64,000 bases of DNA from Desulfobacterales bacterium (GCA_030066985.1 JASJAN010000006.1:1-64000); one strand, 5' to 3'. Counted from the stretch's first letter, positions 17,865-27,658 are shown. Program-made: numbers and translations. Notes: a model not told the origin generated them from the letters alone.

Positions 17865-20800
17865 TATTTTTTAAGCAGATTTTCGAGGACGTTTTGCAAA
17901 CCCTTTTCCAGAGATTTTTGCAGCGCCTGTTCAGCCATGCTGGCGGAGGCTTTGTGCATGGTGTCTTCGTCAATGTCCGGATTGGATGAATTGCCGCGGA
18001 TGGGAACATCGATGGTGACGCCTTCAAGGTAAGTATACGCCTTGTCTCCGACCAGCTTGGGGGTGATGGGCAGTTTGGCCACATAATCAAGGCTTTTATC
18101 AAAACCCACCGAGCCGTGGAGTGAAATCGGGTACCCGTCCACTTCAAGCCGGATGGGCGAAGTTTCAATGCGTCCATTGCGGGCGACAAAGTCAATATCC
18201 AGATCTCCGAAATCCATTTCTTCTCCGCGGACACCCACCAGAGCCAGTATGCCGCTGAGCAGCTGGGTGGAATTGATTCGCACACCTTTCAAGCGCAGGG
18301 TGCCGGCAAAGTCTGTTTTATCACGATCCTTATTGTCCAGAGGCCAGTTAAAATGCTGCATATACAAATCCACCTGCCCTTCGGCCTGCACCGAGCCCTG
18401 GAAGACCGGGTGGAGTTTTGACATCAGGCGTTCGGCGATGGCGTCGGTGAGTTCAACGTCTTTTAAAATGTAGGTGTCTGACGGCAGCGTAAGCATGTAA
18501 GGTTCTTTTTGCAGCTGAAGGGTCGGTTGCAAGTCGAGTTGACCACCATTGGCAGTGGTGACCAATTTGGCCACGGCCGATTCGTTAGCCACCCGAAGCG
18601 GAATCTCTGTGGCTGAAATACCCAGGCCAAAGGCATTGATGGATTCAGCGCGGATGGCGCCGGTAAAATCGGTTTGTTTGAGCGAATCGGTCCAGCGTTT
18701 ACCCCCTGATACCATTTTGAGCTTAAAAGGATTGTCGCCCTTACCGGTGATGGTAATCTGCTGGGGTCCGGCAATTTTTTCCAAAAAAGGAGATAGCATC
18801 TTCAAATCCAGATTGATGCTGCCGGCGGCATTCAGCTTTTTGTGAGCGCCGGCCTGGTTGAGATCACCTGCAGCTGAGAGCGATAGCGGGGTCGAATTGA
18901 GTTGAATGTTTTCGATGGTTAAAACCGTTCCATCCGGCTTGCGCTTTAGATCGGCGGTCAGTTTGACGCGGTCCTCGGCAATCGGCGGCAGGGTATCGGA
19001 TGTTAATTGAAAGGGGGCAAGATCAGCGCGAACTTTCAAAAATTGAGCGGTTGGGGATGAGAAGTCGACATCAAGATCAACTTTACCTTTACCTGCCACG
19101 CGTGTTTTTCCAGGCAGCTCAATAAAATCCCCGTAGGCTTTGAATAGTTTAGCCAGGTCAAGATCGGCTTGCGCCTGGGTTTTCAAATCTTTTTGAAAAT
19201 TTGACCAGTCGTTGACCGTTAAACGCGGTACGGTGATCGAGCCTGCTGAGCCGTTGACGTTAATCGGCGCCAGCCCGGCAGTCCGGGTGGCAAAATTTAG
19301 CCGGCCTTTGGTTTGTAATGTCAGGCGCTCCTCACGAATTGCTTTTTGTCCGGTGCGATATTGGAAATTTCGGGCGTCGACGCGGGTGTTGTTAAGCGTC
19401 AGTTGTTGGGAATCCAGGGTGCCGCTGGTCTGAAGGTGAGCGTTGCCCGCCAGCCGGGTTGTGGCCGAAAGTTTTTTAAAATTTAGCAGCACATCTGAGA
19501 TCTGTTGCAGATTGAATTTGGCGTCAACGGCAAGATTCTTAACAGAGGTTTTTTTTCCGCTATCATCCAATTGAAAATGGTCGGCCTTGAAATTGCCTTT
19601 GGCCATAGTCGACTGAACGGTTAGATTCGGCTGTTGAAATTGGCTGGCGCTGAAAGAAGCGGCCCGGCGGACGGTGGTCGTTAAATCTGCCTTGGCATCC
19701 TGTTGGGGCAAAATCATACGGCCGTTGCGACTCAAGGCCAGTTTGCGGATATCCAGATTTAGCGAAGCGGCATTTATGTCGGGGGCGGTTTCTTTGATTT
19801 CAAATTTGGCGAATAGTTTACCGGAAGCGTCCCATTCCTTGATGTCGACAAATTTTTTCAATTCCCGGAGCGCAGCGGCCAAATCCGCTGATAGGGTTCC
19901 TTTCATATTGGCCAAATCGCCCTGGCCGTCGGCATTGATAAATGCTGAGCGCAGGGATAATTTGTCTATTTGGATGGCGTCCGGCCGCTTCTCACCCCGT
20001 GCTGTGAGTGAGATGGGCTGATTCCAGGCGATGGATTTGCCGCCGCTGGCGCCTTTTAAGCGGTCGATTTTGGCGCTGCTGTCAAATGCGGTGGCCGTGC
20101 CGGTTGATTTTACCTTGTAAGACATCACAAGCGTGCCTTCAGAGATCTTGGTGTCCCTACGCAGCTTCAAGGTTTGCGGCAGCTGGGAGAATGCCTCAAC
20201 CAGATTGATGCTTGCGGATCCGCTAAATTGTTTAGCGCCCTGATCGGAGACGCTGCCCTGAGCCGTTCCCTGGGCCACAGAGGATTGGAGCTCAAATTGT
20301 TTTAGTGATAAGCTACCCTGCGTGATATTGGCGTCCAGCTTGGCAGCGATGTTTTTGAATCGTGGATGATCTGTTTTCAGAGGGCCACCCCAGAGTTCAA
20401 ATCGACTCATAGATAAACGACCTTTGAGGTTTAGCGCCTCGGCTGAGCTGCCTTTTACGTTCAAGTCGGCATTGAGCCGCCCTTTACCATGGGGATAGTT
20501 GCCCTGTGATGCCAGAATCGACAGGGTATCCTCGAGTTCCCAGTTGCTGACTTTTAAATTGGCATCGGATTGTATGGCGTTGAGGTCAAAGGGATTTTCA
20601 GGCGAGAGGGTCAGGGTGCCTTCGCCGGCAAAACGGCCGATGTTGTCGCCGGAAGTTAGCAAAACACGGTAGGTGATGGGCTTTTCGATATCCGATACGT
20701 CCAGGAAGAGATCGAGGTCTTTGATCACCGTTTTTTCATCACCTTTAAGATTCACCATACGGATGCTGCCGTCGGTAATTTTAAGGATACCGGCGATGGC

Positions 20801-21205
20801 CGGCAGGCCGGCTGCTTGCGAAGGCTCAGCCTTTTTTGATGGTTTCGTCTGTTGATTGTCTGAAATGTAAAACAACACCTGCGGTCTGTTGATCTCGACG
20901 CCACCCAGGTTGTTTCTGTTGGCTATAAGCTGAACCAACCCGCGATATCCCTTTAATTCAGCCACTTCGATAAAAATGTTTTGCGTTTGATCATCGTAGG
21001 TGATGCCTTTGGCCTCAATACCGCTGAACCATTTAAAGCGCCACTGCGCCACCTGTAGATTTCCCGGCAACTGCTGGTTGACAGATTTCAAAATACGCGG
21101 TTTTAGCATGTCGCTGGACAATACCGCCGGCAGAAACACGAGGCCGGCGAAAATCACAAAAAAAACGACAATCACAGTTCCAACTAAAATCGGTTTTGTT
21201 TCCAT
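17864..21205 (-). CDS. AsmA-family envelope protein
   Basis: A 1113-residue protein with one N-terminal membrane anchor (about 7-29) followed by a very long periplasmic beta-rich region. It consists of repeated AsmA/DUF748-like strands with many LNAIQSDANLKVSNWELED-type segments. The C-terminal AsmA-like block (about 980-1090) ends with LHGSVGFDKSLDYVAKLPIT and VDVPIRGNSSNP-like sequence, as in AsmA/YhjG/TamB relatives. Such proteins form long hydrophobic grooves thought to move phospholipids between the membranes. The ATG at 21205 is followed by METKPILVG and the anchor. It overlaps the next gene by 1 nt. Confidence 0.85.
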   Translation of the reverse strand: METKPILVGTVIVVFFVIFAGLVFLPAVLSSDMLKPRILKSVNQQLPGNLQVAQWRFKWFSGIEAKGITYDDQTQNIFIEVAELKGYRGLVQLIANRNNLGGVEINRPQVLFYISDNQQTKPSKKAEPSQAAGLPAIAGILKITDGSIRMVNLKGDEKTVIKDLDLFLDVSDIEKPITYRVLLTSGDNIGRFAGEGTLTLSPENPFDLNAIQSDANLKVSNWELEDTLSILASQGNYPHGKGRLNADLNVKGSSAEALNLKGRLSMSRFELWGGPLKTDHPRFKNIAAKLDANITQGSLSLKQFELQSSVAQGTAQGSVSDQGAKQFSGSASINLVEAFSQLPQTLKLRRDTKISEGTLVMSYKVKSTGTATAFDSSAKIDRLKGASGGKSIAWNQPISLTARGEKRPDAIQIDKLSLRSAFINADGQGDLANMKGTLSADLAAALRELKKFVDIKEWDASGKLFAKFEIKETAPDINAASLNLDIRKLALSRNGRMILPQQDAKADLTTTVRRAASFSASQFQQPNLTVQSTMAKGNFKADHFQLDDSGKKTSVKNLAVDAKFNLQQISDVLLNFKKLSATTRLAGNAHLQTSGTLDSQQLTLNNTRVDARNFQYRTGQKAIREERLTLQTKGRLNFATRTAGLAPINVNGSAGSITVPRLTVNDWSNFQKDLKTQAQADLDLAKLFKAYGDFIELPGKTRVAGKGKVDLDVDFSSPTAQFLKVRADLAPFQLTSDTLPPIAEDRVKLTADLKRKPDGTVLTIENIQLNSTPLSLSAAGDLNQAGAHKKLNAAGSINLDLKMLSPFLEKIAGPQQITITGKGDNPFKLKMVSGGKRWTDSLKQTDFTGAIRAESINAFGLGISATEIPLRVANESAVAKLVTTANGGQLDLQPTLQLQKEPYMLTLPSDTYILKDVELTDAIAERLMSKLHPVFQGSVQAEGQVDLYMQHFNWPLDNKDRDKTDFAGTLRLKGVRINSTQLLSGILALVGVRGEEMDFGDLDIDFVARNGRIETSPIRLEVDGYPISLHGSVGFDKSLDYVAKLPITPKLVGDKAYTYLEGVTIDVPIRGNSSNPDIDEDTMHKASASMAEQALQKSLEKGLQNVLENLLKK

Positions 21206-21556
21206 TTTGCTTCCTTAAAGATAGAATGGTGACATCTCCGTCCTTGTTAATTTCAATCGGTGGTACTTTGTATGTTAGGATCTTAAGGGTTCGGCCGGTC
21301 AAAAGCGCCGCTTCCTTCAATCTTAGACGGCGTATCTATCAAGGAACATCAATTTTTAGGCTTGGGGGTGTTAGATTCAGACTATAAACAACATAATACA
21401 TAAAGTTGAGAATCAAAATTAATCCTGAAATGAATCTGATACGACGTGTCACCCAAAAAGGCCCCTCAAATCCGCTTGGCGTTTGCCGTTTAATGATTAA
21501 TGTATAACTTGTTGATTTGATGAATCTTGATGGATACGAATCGCTTCAGGAGAGCC
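21206..21556. other. Intergenic gap without recognised feature
   Basis: This is the region between the divergent AsmA-like and metallophosphoesterase genes. Short frames exist on both strands but none looks like a protein. It should contain the promoters for both directions, yet I could not pick convincing -35/-10 boxes. Confidence 0.5.
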
Positions 21557-22753
21557 ATGGTTAGATTTTTTATCATATTTTTCGCCGTTTCCGCCCTGTT
21601 GGCCAGCTATATGACCTGGCGGCTTTTTGGCAAAGCGCCCTTTAGGCGACGCTGGAAAATCGCGATGACTGTTGGCATCGTTGCCACCATATTTGCACCT
21701 GTTTTAACCATCATTCTGCGGCGGTCCGGATTCGATAACCTGGGTCTTCATTTTCTGACCTGGGCCGGCTATCTGGGTGTGGGTTTCTTAAGTTTCGTGT
21801 TTTCTTACCTGGTGATTCGTGATTTGGTGTGGCTGCCGGTGGCAGGCATTAAAAAGGTTAAAACGCATTTTAGCAAACCGGCCGGCAACCGAGATAAAAT
21901 CGAGTCCATTGACAGCCCTTCCCGTAGAGGATTTCTCGTCAACTCGATGAATTACGGCATTCTGGCGGCAGCGGCGCTGACCACCGGCTTTGGCGTGGCC
22001 GAAGCCAAACAGACGCCGCAGGTCAAGCGGGTACCGGTTCCGATCGATAATCTGCCGCCTGATCTGGACGGTTTCAGAATCGTGCAGATTACCGATATTC
22101 ACGTCAATCCCACCTTCCGGCGTTCCAGCGTGGAAGACATCGTAGCGGTAGTCAATACGCTTGAGGCCGACATTGTTGCCCTGACCGGGGACCTGGTGGA
22201 CGGCTCGGTCGATCAACTCGGGTATGATGTGGCGCCTTTGGCCCAGATTCGATCCGCAGCGGGCAATTTTTTTGTGACCGGCAATCACGAGTACTATTCC
22301 GGTGTGATTGAATGGGTTGAGGAGGTGAGGCGGCTGGGGTATACGGTGCTGCTGAATGAGCATCAGCTGATTTCCCGGGGTCAGGCCCGCTTACTGGTGG
22401 CCGGTGTGACCGACTATCGTGGCGGCAATTTTTTGCCCACTCACCGCTCTGATCCGCAAAAGGCTTTAAATGGCGCACCAGCGGCGGATGTGAAAATCCT
22501 GTTGGCTCACCAGCCCAAAAATATTTTTGCAGCTGCCCGCGCCGGATACGATTTGCAGATTTCCGGCCACACCCACGGCGGTCAGTTTTTCCCGTGGAAT
22601 CTGTTGGTTGGATTTGCCCAACCTTACGTTTACGGTTTGCACACCCACGAAAACACCCAGATCTATGTCAGCCGCGGCACCGGTTATTGGGGGCCTCCGG
22701 TGCGTGTGGGCTCGCCTTCTGAGATTACCCTCATCAAACTGGTTTCCCGCTAA
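21557..22753 (+). CDS. Membrane-anchored metallophosphoesterase (YkuE/YaeI type)
   Basis: About 398 residues. Four hydrophobic helices occupy the first about 110 residues, then a linker with a short hydrophobic run, then a calcineurin-like phosphoesterase. All metal motifs are present: D and H in QITDIHVN, GD in ALTGDLVDGS, GNHE in VTGNHEYYSG, H in LLAHQPKN, and GHTH in QISGHTHGGQF. ATG 21557 has AGGAG just upstream, so I prefer it to TTG 21527/ATG 21530, which have no ribosome site. YkuE-like proteins act on UDP-sugar or lipid-linked pyrophosphates. Its TAA is followed at once by a repeat element. Confidence 0.9.
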   Translation: MVRFFIIFFAVSALLASYMTWRLFGKAPFRRRWKIAMTVGIVATIFAPVLTIILRRSGFDNLGLHFLTWAGYLGVGFLSFVFSYLVIRDLVWLPVAGIKKVKTHFSKPAGNRDKIESIDSPSRRGFLVNSMNYGILAAAALTTGFGVAEAKQTPQVKRVPVPIDNLPPDLDGFRIVQITDIHVNPTFRRSSVEDIVAVVNTLEADIVALTGDLVDGSVDQLGYDVAPLAQIRSAAGNFFVTGNHEYYSGVIEWVEEVRRLGYTVLLNEHQLISRGQARLLVAGVTDYRGGNFLPTHRSDPQKALNGAPAADVKILLAHQPKNIFAAARAGYDLQISGHTHGGQFFPWNLLVGFAQPYVYGLHTHENTQIYVSRGTGYWGPPVRVGSPSEITLIKLVSR

Positions 22754-22905
22754 AAAACTGTCTCAAAAATATATCTATGCTCTTTGGGTTGAGCCCGTTG
22801 CCCGCTTGTCCGCCTTTGGCGGGTTAGCCCGTATACCGGTTAAAAAAGACATTTCGTATCATTCACCGGGCCTAACCGGCTAAACCGGCAAACCGGCTTA
22901 ACCTG
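22754..22905. repeat. Dispersed element with TGTCTCAAAAATA end and AACCGG repeats, copy 1
   Basis: The element starts directly after the TAA of the metallophosphoesterase gene with aaaactgtctcaaaaatat. It continues through a ttgagcccg/ggcgggttagcccg block and ends in four ACCGG repeats (22859-22893) just before the stop of the DUF362 gene (22910). The same blocks in the same order occur at 34064-34200. It looks like a small non-coding repeat filling the space between two convergent genes. Confidence 0.7.
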
Positions 22906-22909
22906 CAGG

Positions 22910-24070
22910 TTAGGCGGGTCCGATCAAGCGGTACAGCCAGGAACTGTAAAGACCGATGGCCTCTTCCGGGCAGACTTCGTGGCAGCAGTAGCAGCGGATA
23001 CACTTGTCGTCATCGATAAAAGCGCGCTCTTTAACAAAGCTGATGGCTTCAACCGGACAGCCTTCAATGCACGTGCCGCAGGCGATACATCGGTGCCACA
23101 TGACTCTGGGGCGGACGGTAAACGCATTTTTAAACATGGGTTCAATCATACGCTGATACCAGGGGCCCGGGTCCAGGCCAAATCTTCGGGCGGATGTCTG
23201 CGGTTGTTTGAAATCCGGCACGCTTACCTTATTGAGGTCTGCGCCAATGATCTCAATGTCTTCTATGCGTATGGGTGAAAGCCCGCGCCGTTCAGCCTCC
23301 ACCAGGATGGGATTGCGGGTTCTATCCAGATTCATGATCTCGCCGGCGACCACATCCAGGGCCAGCGGATTTTTTGATCCCAGAAGCAAACCGACCGGTC
23401 GCGGATCACCCGCACCGGGGCCGTCACCCTCCATGGCCACAACCGCATCCATTATGGTTAGCCGCGGTGAAATATATGCGGCCAGATCCAGCAACATTCC
23501 GGCAAAGCGCTGTACATTATTCAGCTTGGCATGATAGCCGGGCTTGGACAGACCGGGGATCACGCCGAAAATGTTTTTGACCGCGCCGGTCATACCGGTA
23601 AACACGTGGGTTTTCATTTTGCACAGGTTAAAAACCGCCTGAGCCTCATACACCGGGGTGATGATATCAAAATGTTTGGTCAGCCGGCCCTCAGCATAAG
23701 ATACCGGGCGGGCGGTTGTGTCCCAGTTGACCTCAATTTCAGCCTTTCGGGCTGCTTGGTGCATGCCGCAGGTGCGATAAATTTTATCCAGTGTTTTGGC
23801 GTTATAGCGATAGCCCCCGCCGGGGGAATCGGCGATGATTGGTGTGGCCCCCTCTTTTTTGGCCAATTGGGCGACAGCCGCCACCACAGTCGGATGGGTG
23901 GTCACCGCCGCCTCGGGCCGGGCTTCTCGCAGCAAATTGACTTTCAATACGATCTTTTCACCGCTCCGGGCAAAAAGCGGCATTCCGCCCATCAAATCCA
24001 CCAGTTCTGTTAGTCTTGCCTGGATTTGTTCATAATCTTTGCACGCCACAATATAGACTGTGTTGTCCAT
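22910..24070 (-). CDS. DUF362 domain protein with two C-terminal 4Fe-4S clusters
   Basis: A 386-residue protein. The N-terminal about 290 residues are a DUF362 domain (VVLKVNLLRE-like start KIVLKVNLL, TTHPTVV, ADSPGGG, FNLCKMKTHVFTGMTGAVKNIFG, and MEGDGPGAGDPRPVG). The C-terminus is a bacterial ferredoxin pair with CIACGTCIEGCPVEAI (about 330-345) and CIRCYCCHEVCPEEAI (about 359-374). Two CxxCxxCxxxC motifs predict two 4Fe-4S clusters. There is no signal peptide. The family is common in anaerobes and its reaction is not known; a role in electron transfer is inferred from the ferredoxin domain. It starts at ATG 24070. Confidence 0.9.
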   Translation of the reverse strand: MDNTVYIVACKDYEQIQARLTELVDLMGGMPLFARSGEKIVLKVNLLREARPEAAVTTHPTVVAAVAQLAKKEGATPIIADSPGGGYRYNAKTLDKIYRTCGMHQAARKAEIEVNWDTTARPVSYAEGRLTKHFDIITPVYEAQAVFNLCKMKTHVFTGMTGAVKNIFGVIPGLSKPGYHAKLNNVQRFAGMLLDLAAYISPRLTIMDAVVAMEGDGPGAGDPRPVGLLLGSKNPLALDVVAGEIMNLDRTRNPILVEAERRGLSPIRIEDIEIIGADLNKVSVPDFKQPQTSARRFGLDPGPWYQRMIEPMFKNAFTVRPRVMWHRCIACGTCIEGCPVEAISFVKERAFIDDDKCIRCYCCHEVCPEEAIGLYSSWLYRLIGPA

Positions 24071-24231
24071 TTTATTGTCCTTTATGGCTTAGCGATTTGG
24101 ACCTAACGCCGCTACCACAATGTTCCTCTAACCATGCCAAAATCCGGGGTCGCTGTCAAATCAATCAACCACCCCGATGGATGATGAAAATCGAAAACCC
24201 GGCGCTGCAAAAGCGGATCTGCAGCCTGCGG

Positions 24232-24702
24232 CTACGCATCAGGCTGCGCTGCGGCTTTGCCCGGCGGGCAGTGGACCGCCAAAACCGAACAGGGGGTATC
24301 CTGGATGACCTGTTGAAGCACATTTTCTTTGAAAACGCGTATCCAACCATGACGTTTTTGAGCCGGCAGAACGATCAGATCCACATTCAGCTCGCGGGCC
24401 TTTTCAATAATGACATGCGCCGTCGGTGTGCCGGTTACCTGAATTTCGTCGACGGTAATCGAATCTTTAAATTTGTCTGGAATCAACTCTGATAATTCGG
24501 TTTGCTCTTTTTGGATCCGCTGATTCTGAACATGCTCCAATGCGCCGGCTGCAATGCGACCATGAACCGGATAGGGCGCTTTGACATGCAGCACCAGAAG
24601 GCGAGCCCGATGCGTTTGTGCCAAAGCGGCAGCGTAGCGGACGGCATACACGGCGGCTTCTGTTAATTCGACCGGAACCAGTATTGTGTCAATAGAGATC
24701 AT
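24232..24702 (-). CDS. Universal stress protein (UspA family)
   Basis: A Usp-fold protein of 156 residues from ATG 24702, or 168 from ATG 24738; neither start has a strong ribosome site. The first strand ISIDTILVPVELTEAAVYAVRYAAALA fits the family. HVKAPYP is close to the family HV motif, and VDLIVLPAQKRHGW stands where most ATP-binding members have a Gly-rich G2xG9G(S/T) loop. That loop is not intact here, so ATP binding is doubtful. The gene is leftward behind nothing recognisable and is separated from the DUF362 gene by 161 nt with no gene. Confidence 0.82.
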   Translation of the reverse strand: MISIDTILVPVELTEAAVYAVRYAAALAQTHRARLLVLHVKAPYPVHGRIAAGALEHVQNQRIQKEQTELSELIPDKFKDSITVDEIQVTGTPTAHVIIEKARELNVDLIVLPAQKRHGWIRVFKENVLQQVIQDTPCSVLAVHCPPGKAAAQPDA

Positions 24703-24834
24703 GTCCACTGCTTTTGCCTTTGTCCGCTGGCTCAGCATCTGTTACAATTTCAATTGACGATATAAAACCAAAGCAGGTAGTATGAGCCAGAATGACGATA
24801 CTAAAAAGGTTCAGATTCAACAAGGACCCTATGC

Positions 24835-25626
24835 ATGAAAAAAGAAGATATCAAGAAACTGGCCGAAAACAAAGATTTCATACCCGGAATTTACAATTAT
24901 TGTGATCGCTGGTGTGAGCGTTGCCCGTTTACCGCGCGATGCATGAATTTTGCTATGACCCGCGAGTATGACGACGATCCTGAAGCCAGTGATATAAACA
25001 ATGTGAAGTTTTGGCAAAGCCTTTCTGATATTTTTAAAGTGACCCGGGAATTGCTGGAGGAAACCGCCGAGGAGATGGGGGTGAACCTCAATGCCATCGA
25101 TTTTGAGGAAAGCGCGCGTGAGGAGGGCATCAGAGATAAAATTACGGAAAATCATGAGTGCTGTCGGGCCGCCAAAAAATATTATCAAATGGTCGCTGAA
25201 TTTTTTGATTCAGAATATATTCCTTCCTTGCAGGTCGTCGACAAGGAACACGTTGAGAATACCGCCAAGGAGCAAAAAAGGGATGTTTTGGATGGACCGC
25301 TGACCCTGGATGAAATGGTTGAAATCATAAACTGGTATCAACATTTTATCTGCGTCAAGCTGATGCGTGCCGTACGGGGCACGCTGGGCAATGAAGAAGA
25401 GGAATGGGAAGATTTTCCAAAGGATTCAGACGGCTCAGCCAAGGTGGCGCTGATTGCCATCGACCGCTCCATGGCCGCCTGGGGGCACATGCACCGCTTT
25501 TTCCCTTCGCACCAGGATCAAATTATGGACATCATCGTGCTCCTCGAGCGGTTGCGCAACCGGACCGAAACCCTATTTCCAGAAGCCCGCAAGTTTGTGC
25601 GGCCCGGATTCGATGAAACCCATTAG
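24835..25626 (+). CDS. Hypothetical protein with N-terminal Cys cluster
   Basis: A 263-residue soluble, acidic, largely helical protein that I do not recognise. An N-terminal cluster YCDRWCERCPFTARC gives C23-x3-C27-x2-C30-x5-C36, spaced like a metal or Fe-S binding site. Further Cys occur at HECC (about 114). The central part is Glu/Asp-rich with EEEEWEDFP, and the C-terminal part WGHMHRFFPSHQDQIMDI has a His pair. The ATG is at 24835, after GGACCC. It is followed within 40 nt by the Slp lipoprotein gene on the same strand, so they may share a transcript. Confidence 0.65.
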   Translation: MKKEDIKKLAENKDFIPGIYNYCDRWCERCPFTARCMNFAMTREYDDDPEASDINNVKFWQSLSDIFKVTRELLEETAEEMGVNLNAIDFEESAREEGIRDKITENHECCRAAKKYYQMVAEFFDSEYIPSLQVVDKEHVENTAKEQKRDVLDGPLTLDEMVEIINWYQHFICVKLMRAVRGTLGNEEEEWEDFPKDSDGSAKVALIAIDRSMAAWGHMHRFFPSHQDQIMDIIVLLERLRNRTETLFPEARKFVRPGFDETH

Positions 25627-25664
25627 TCCGTTTACCAATCCGTTTGCATATCAGAGGTATCATA

Positions 25665-26114
25665 ATGAAAAAATGCTTCAGCATACTGGGTATATTGATT
25701 GTCGGCCTGGTTTTTACATCCTGCGGGGGGCAGCAAACCAAATTTAAACCTTTAATGCAGCAAGTAGACAACCGGATCGGTGAATCGGTCACCCTCGGTG
25801 GTTATATGCTGGACACCCGCGCGGCAGACAACCAAACGCATATCATCGTGCTGCAGGCGCCGCTTGGGCTGCGTGGCAGACCCCAATCCGAAGATAAATC
25901 TCAAGGGCGGTTTGTGGTTGTTTATCAAGGCAGGCTGGATCCCAATGATGTCGGTCCCAGACGCAAGCTTACAGTGACCGGTAAAGTCCTCGGAACCGCA
26001 CAGGAAAAAATCGCAAACTGCCCCGATCCCTGTTTGATAATTGAAAACAGCGATCTTCATGTTTGGCCGCAATATGAAGAGCAGTTTTGGGGATACCCGA
26101 CAGATGGTCCCTGA
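25665..26114 (+). CDS. Outer-membrane lipoprotein of the Slp family
   Basis: A 149-residue lipoprotein. MKKCFSILGILIVGLVFTSC is a lipoprotein signal with Cys20 as the predicted lipidated residue. The mature part, with GESVTLGGYMLDTRAADNQTHIIVLQAPL and GRFVVVYQGRLDP, follows the Slp/YeaY pattern of an OB-like beta domain. ATG 25665 has CAGAGGT upstream and starts the signal, so the seven extra codons upstream are rejected. Slp proteins are starvation or stress lipoproteins of unknown mechanism. Confidence 0.82.
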   Translation: MKKCFSILGILIVGLVFTSCGGQQTKFKPLMQQVDNRIGESVTLGGYMLDTRAADNQTHIIVLQAPLGLRGRPQSEDKSQGRFVVVYQGRLDPNDVGPRRKLTVTGKVLGTAQEKIANCPDPCLIIENSDLHVWPQYEEQFWGYPTDGP

Positions 26115-26221
26115 ACTTAAAATGTTGCCCGCCGGGCCTGTTCATATTTGCATTTTGAGAGCAACCCGTACTTTAAGCGGCCGGTCAATTTGGTTTAAAA
26201 AACGAACATCTGGAATGGAAA

Positions 26222-27490
26222 TTGGAAACTTATCGGTTGGGCAATCTGACGGTCGTCACCGACAAGCAAGGGGCTGTGCGCTATACCAAAGCCAGTTATC
26301 CGGTCCGCTACGGCAGGTATGGTGAGATCAAGACTGCGGATTACCTGTTTGAGATTAATTTAAGCGGTGAAATTAAAACCATCCGGGGATTGAACGGCAG
26401 CTGGCCCCATCCGGCCGAATGGCTCAAGCGCACCGCTGCCAATGACTGGGTGTATTATTCGGTGGGCAGATACCACCGGCTTTTTTCCTTTTTAGGTGAA
26501 TATTATCTTCCCTGTCTTTCTTATCCGAGCAACTCGCCATGGACGTATGATCCGTTTGACGACCTGCATATCCAAAAGGCGCTGACGGCGGGGTCCCGGC
26601 TGCAAGCAGACCTGCGACCGTTGCTAAGGAACGGCATTCCCGCAGGCATTAAGGATTTTCTGAGCCCCGTTGTCCATAATGATGCCGACAGCTTGGATTT
26701 GAAATCAGAAGAGCTGCATCGATTTATCGGGGGGCCGGTATCGGTGCTGCCGCCGGACACCCGTCACGTGGATTATGACGTTATTCCACTGATGGTCGCA
26801 GATGGTTGTTTGTATGATTGCGGCTTTTGCTGTGTAAAATCCCGGCAGCGTTTCCAGCGCCGGCCGCAGTTTAATGTTGAGCGGCAGATCCAACTTTTAA
26901 AGGGTTTTTATGGGGCTGATTTGCGCAATTACAATGCTTTGTTTCTGGGCAATCATGATGCCCTGGCCGCCGGAAGCGAATTGATCTGCCATGTGGCTGC
27001 CACAGCTTATCAGGTCTTTGGTTTTGAACGTTCCTACCTTAAAAATCCGGCCCTTTTCTTATTCGGCAGTGTGGATTCGCTGCTAAATGCTGAAAATAGG
27101 CTGTTAGAGGAGCTTAATCGACTTCCGTTCTACTGCTATATCAATGTCGGACTGGAGTCGGCCGACGCCGCCACCCTGACGCTGATTGGCAAACCTCTGG
27201 ATCCCAACCAGATCAGAGATGCCTTCCAGAAGATGCTGGACATCAATCGCCAATATCTGAACGTTGAAGTCACCGCCAATTTTTTGCTCGGAGAGCACCT
27301 GCCGCCGGCACATCATGATGCGCTGATTGACTTGATTCGCAGTAACCTGAGTCGCCCATACAGCAAAGGCGCCCTTTACCTGTCACCCTTGAATACCAGC
27401 CTCAATCGGGCTGAACTGCTGCACCAATTTATCGAGATTAAAACCAAAAGCTGGCTGCCCACTTTCCTTTACTTGATTCAGCGGTTGTAA
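26222..27490 (+). CDS. Radical SAM family protein with long N-terminal extension
   Basis: A 422-residue protein with a canonical 4Fe-4S/SAM motif CLYDCGFC (C196, C200, C203) within VADGCLYDCGFCCVKS. It sits unusually far into the chain; the about 190 residues before it match no domain I know. After it come strand-and-helix segments such as FLGNHDALAAG, and INVGLESADAATLTLIGKPLDP, which is the typical radical SAM mid-barrel segment (xxGLES). No C-terminal extra cluster is seen. The start is given as TTG 26222. No good ribosome site is visible and the frame is open back to about 26077, so the true start may be upstream. A weak terminator-like hairpin follows. Confidence 0.8.
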   Translation: METYRLGNLTVVTDKQGAVRYTKASYPVRYGRYGEIKTADYLFEINLSGEIKTIRGLNGSWPHPAEWLKRTAANDWVYYSVGRYHRLFSFLGEYYLPCLSYPSNSPWTYDPFDDLHIQKALTAGSRLQADLRPLLRNGIPAGIKDFLSPVVHNDADSLDLKSEELHRFIGGPVSVLPPDTRHVDYDVIPLMVADGCLYDCGFCCVKSRQRFQRRPQFNVERQIQLLKGFYGADLRNYNALFLGNHDALAAGSELICHVAATAYQVFGFERSYLKNPALFLFGSVDSLLNAENRLLEELNRLPFYCYINVGLESADAATLTLIGKPLDPNQIRDAFQKMLDINRQYLNVEVTANFLLGEHLPPAHHDALIDLIRSNLSRPYSKGALYLSPLNTSLNRAELLHQFIEIKTKSWLPTFLYLIQRL

Positions 27491-27617
27491 TCCCCTGATC
27501 AGATATACTTGCTGAACCGGTATTTCGTTTCTCTGCCGTTCCACCCAGGGTTTGTAAAATTCAAATCGCTGCGTCTGCGTTGACAACCATCAGGATCGGT
27601 CAAAGATTTATGTATCC

Positions 27618-27640
27618 AAAACCATTCATAATGGTTTTTT
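27618..27640 (+). terminator. Probable Rho-independent terminator after the radical SAM gene
   Basis: A perfect 9-bp stem AAAACCATT/AATGGTTTT with a 3-nt loop, followed by two more Ts. The stem is A/T-rich, so it is weaker than the one at 28631. Confidence 0.5.
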
Positions 27641-27658
27641 CAGACTTACAAATTGCAA

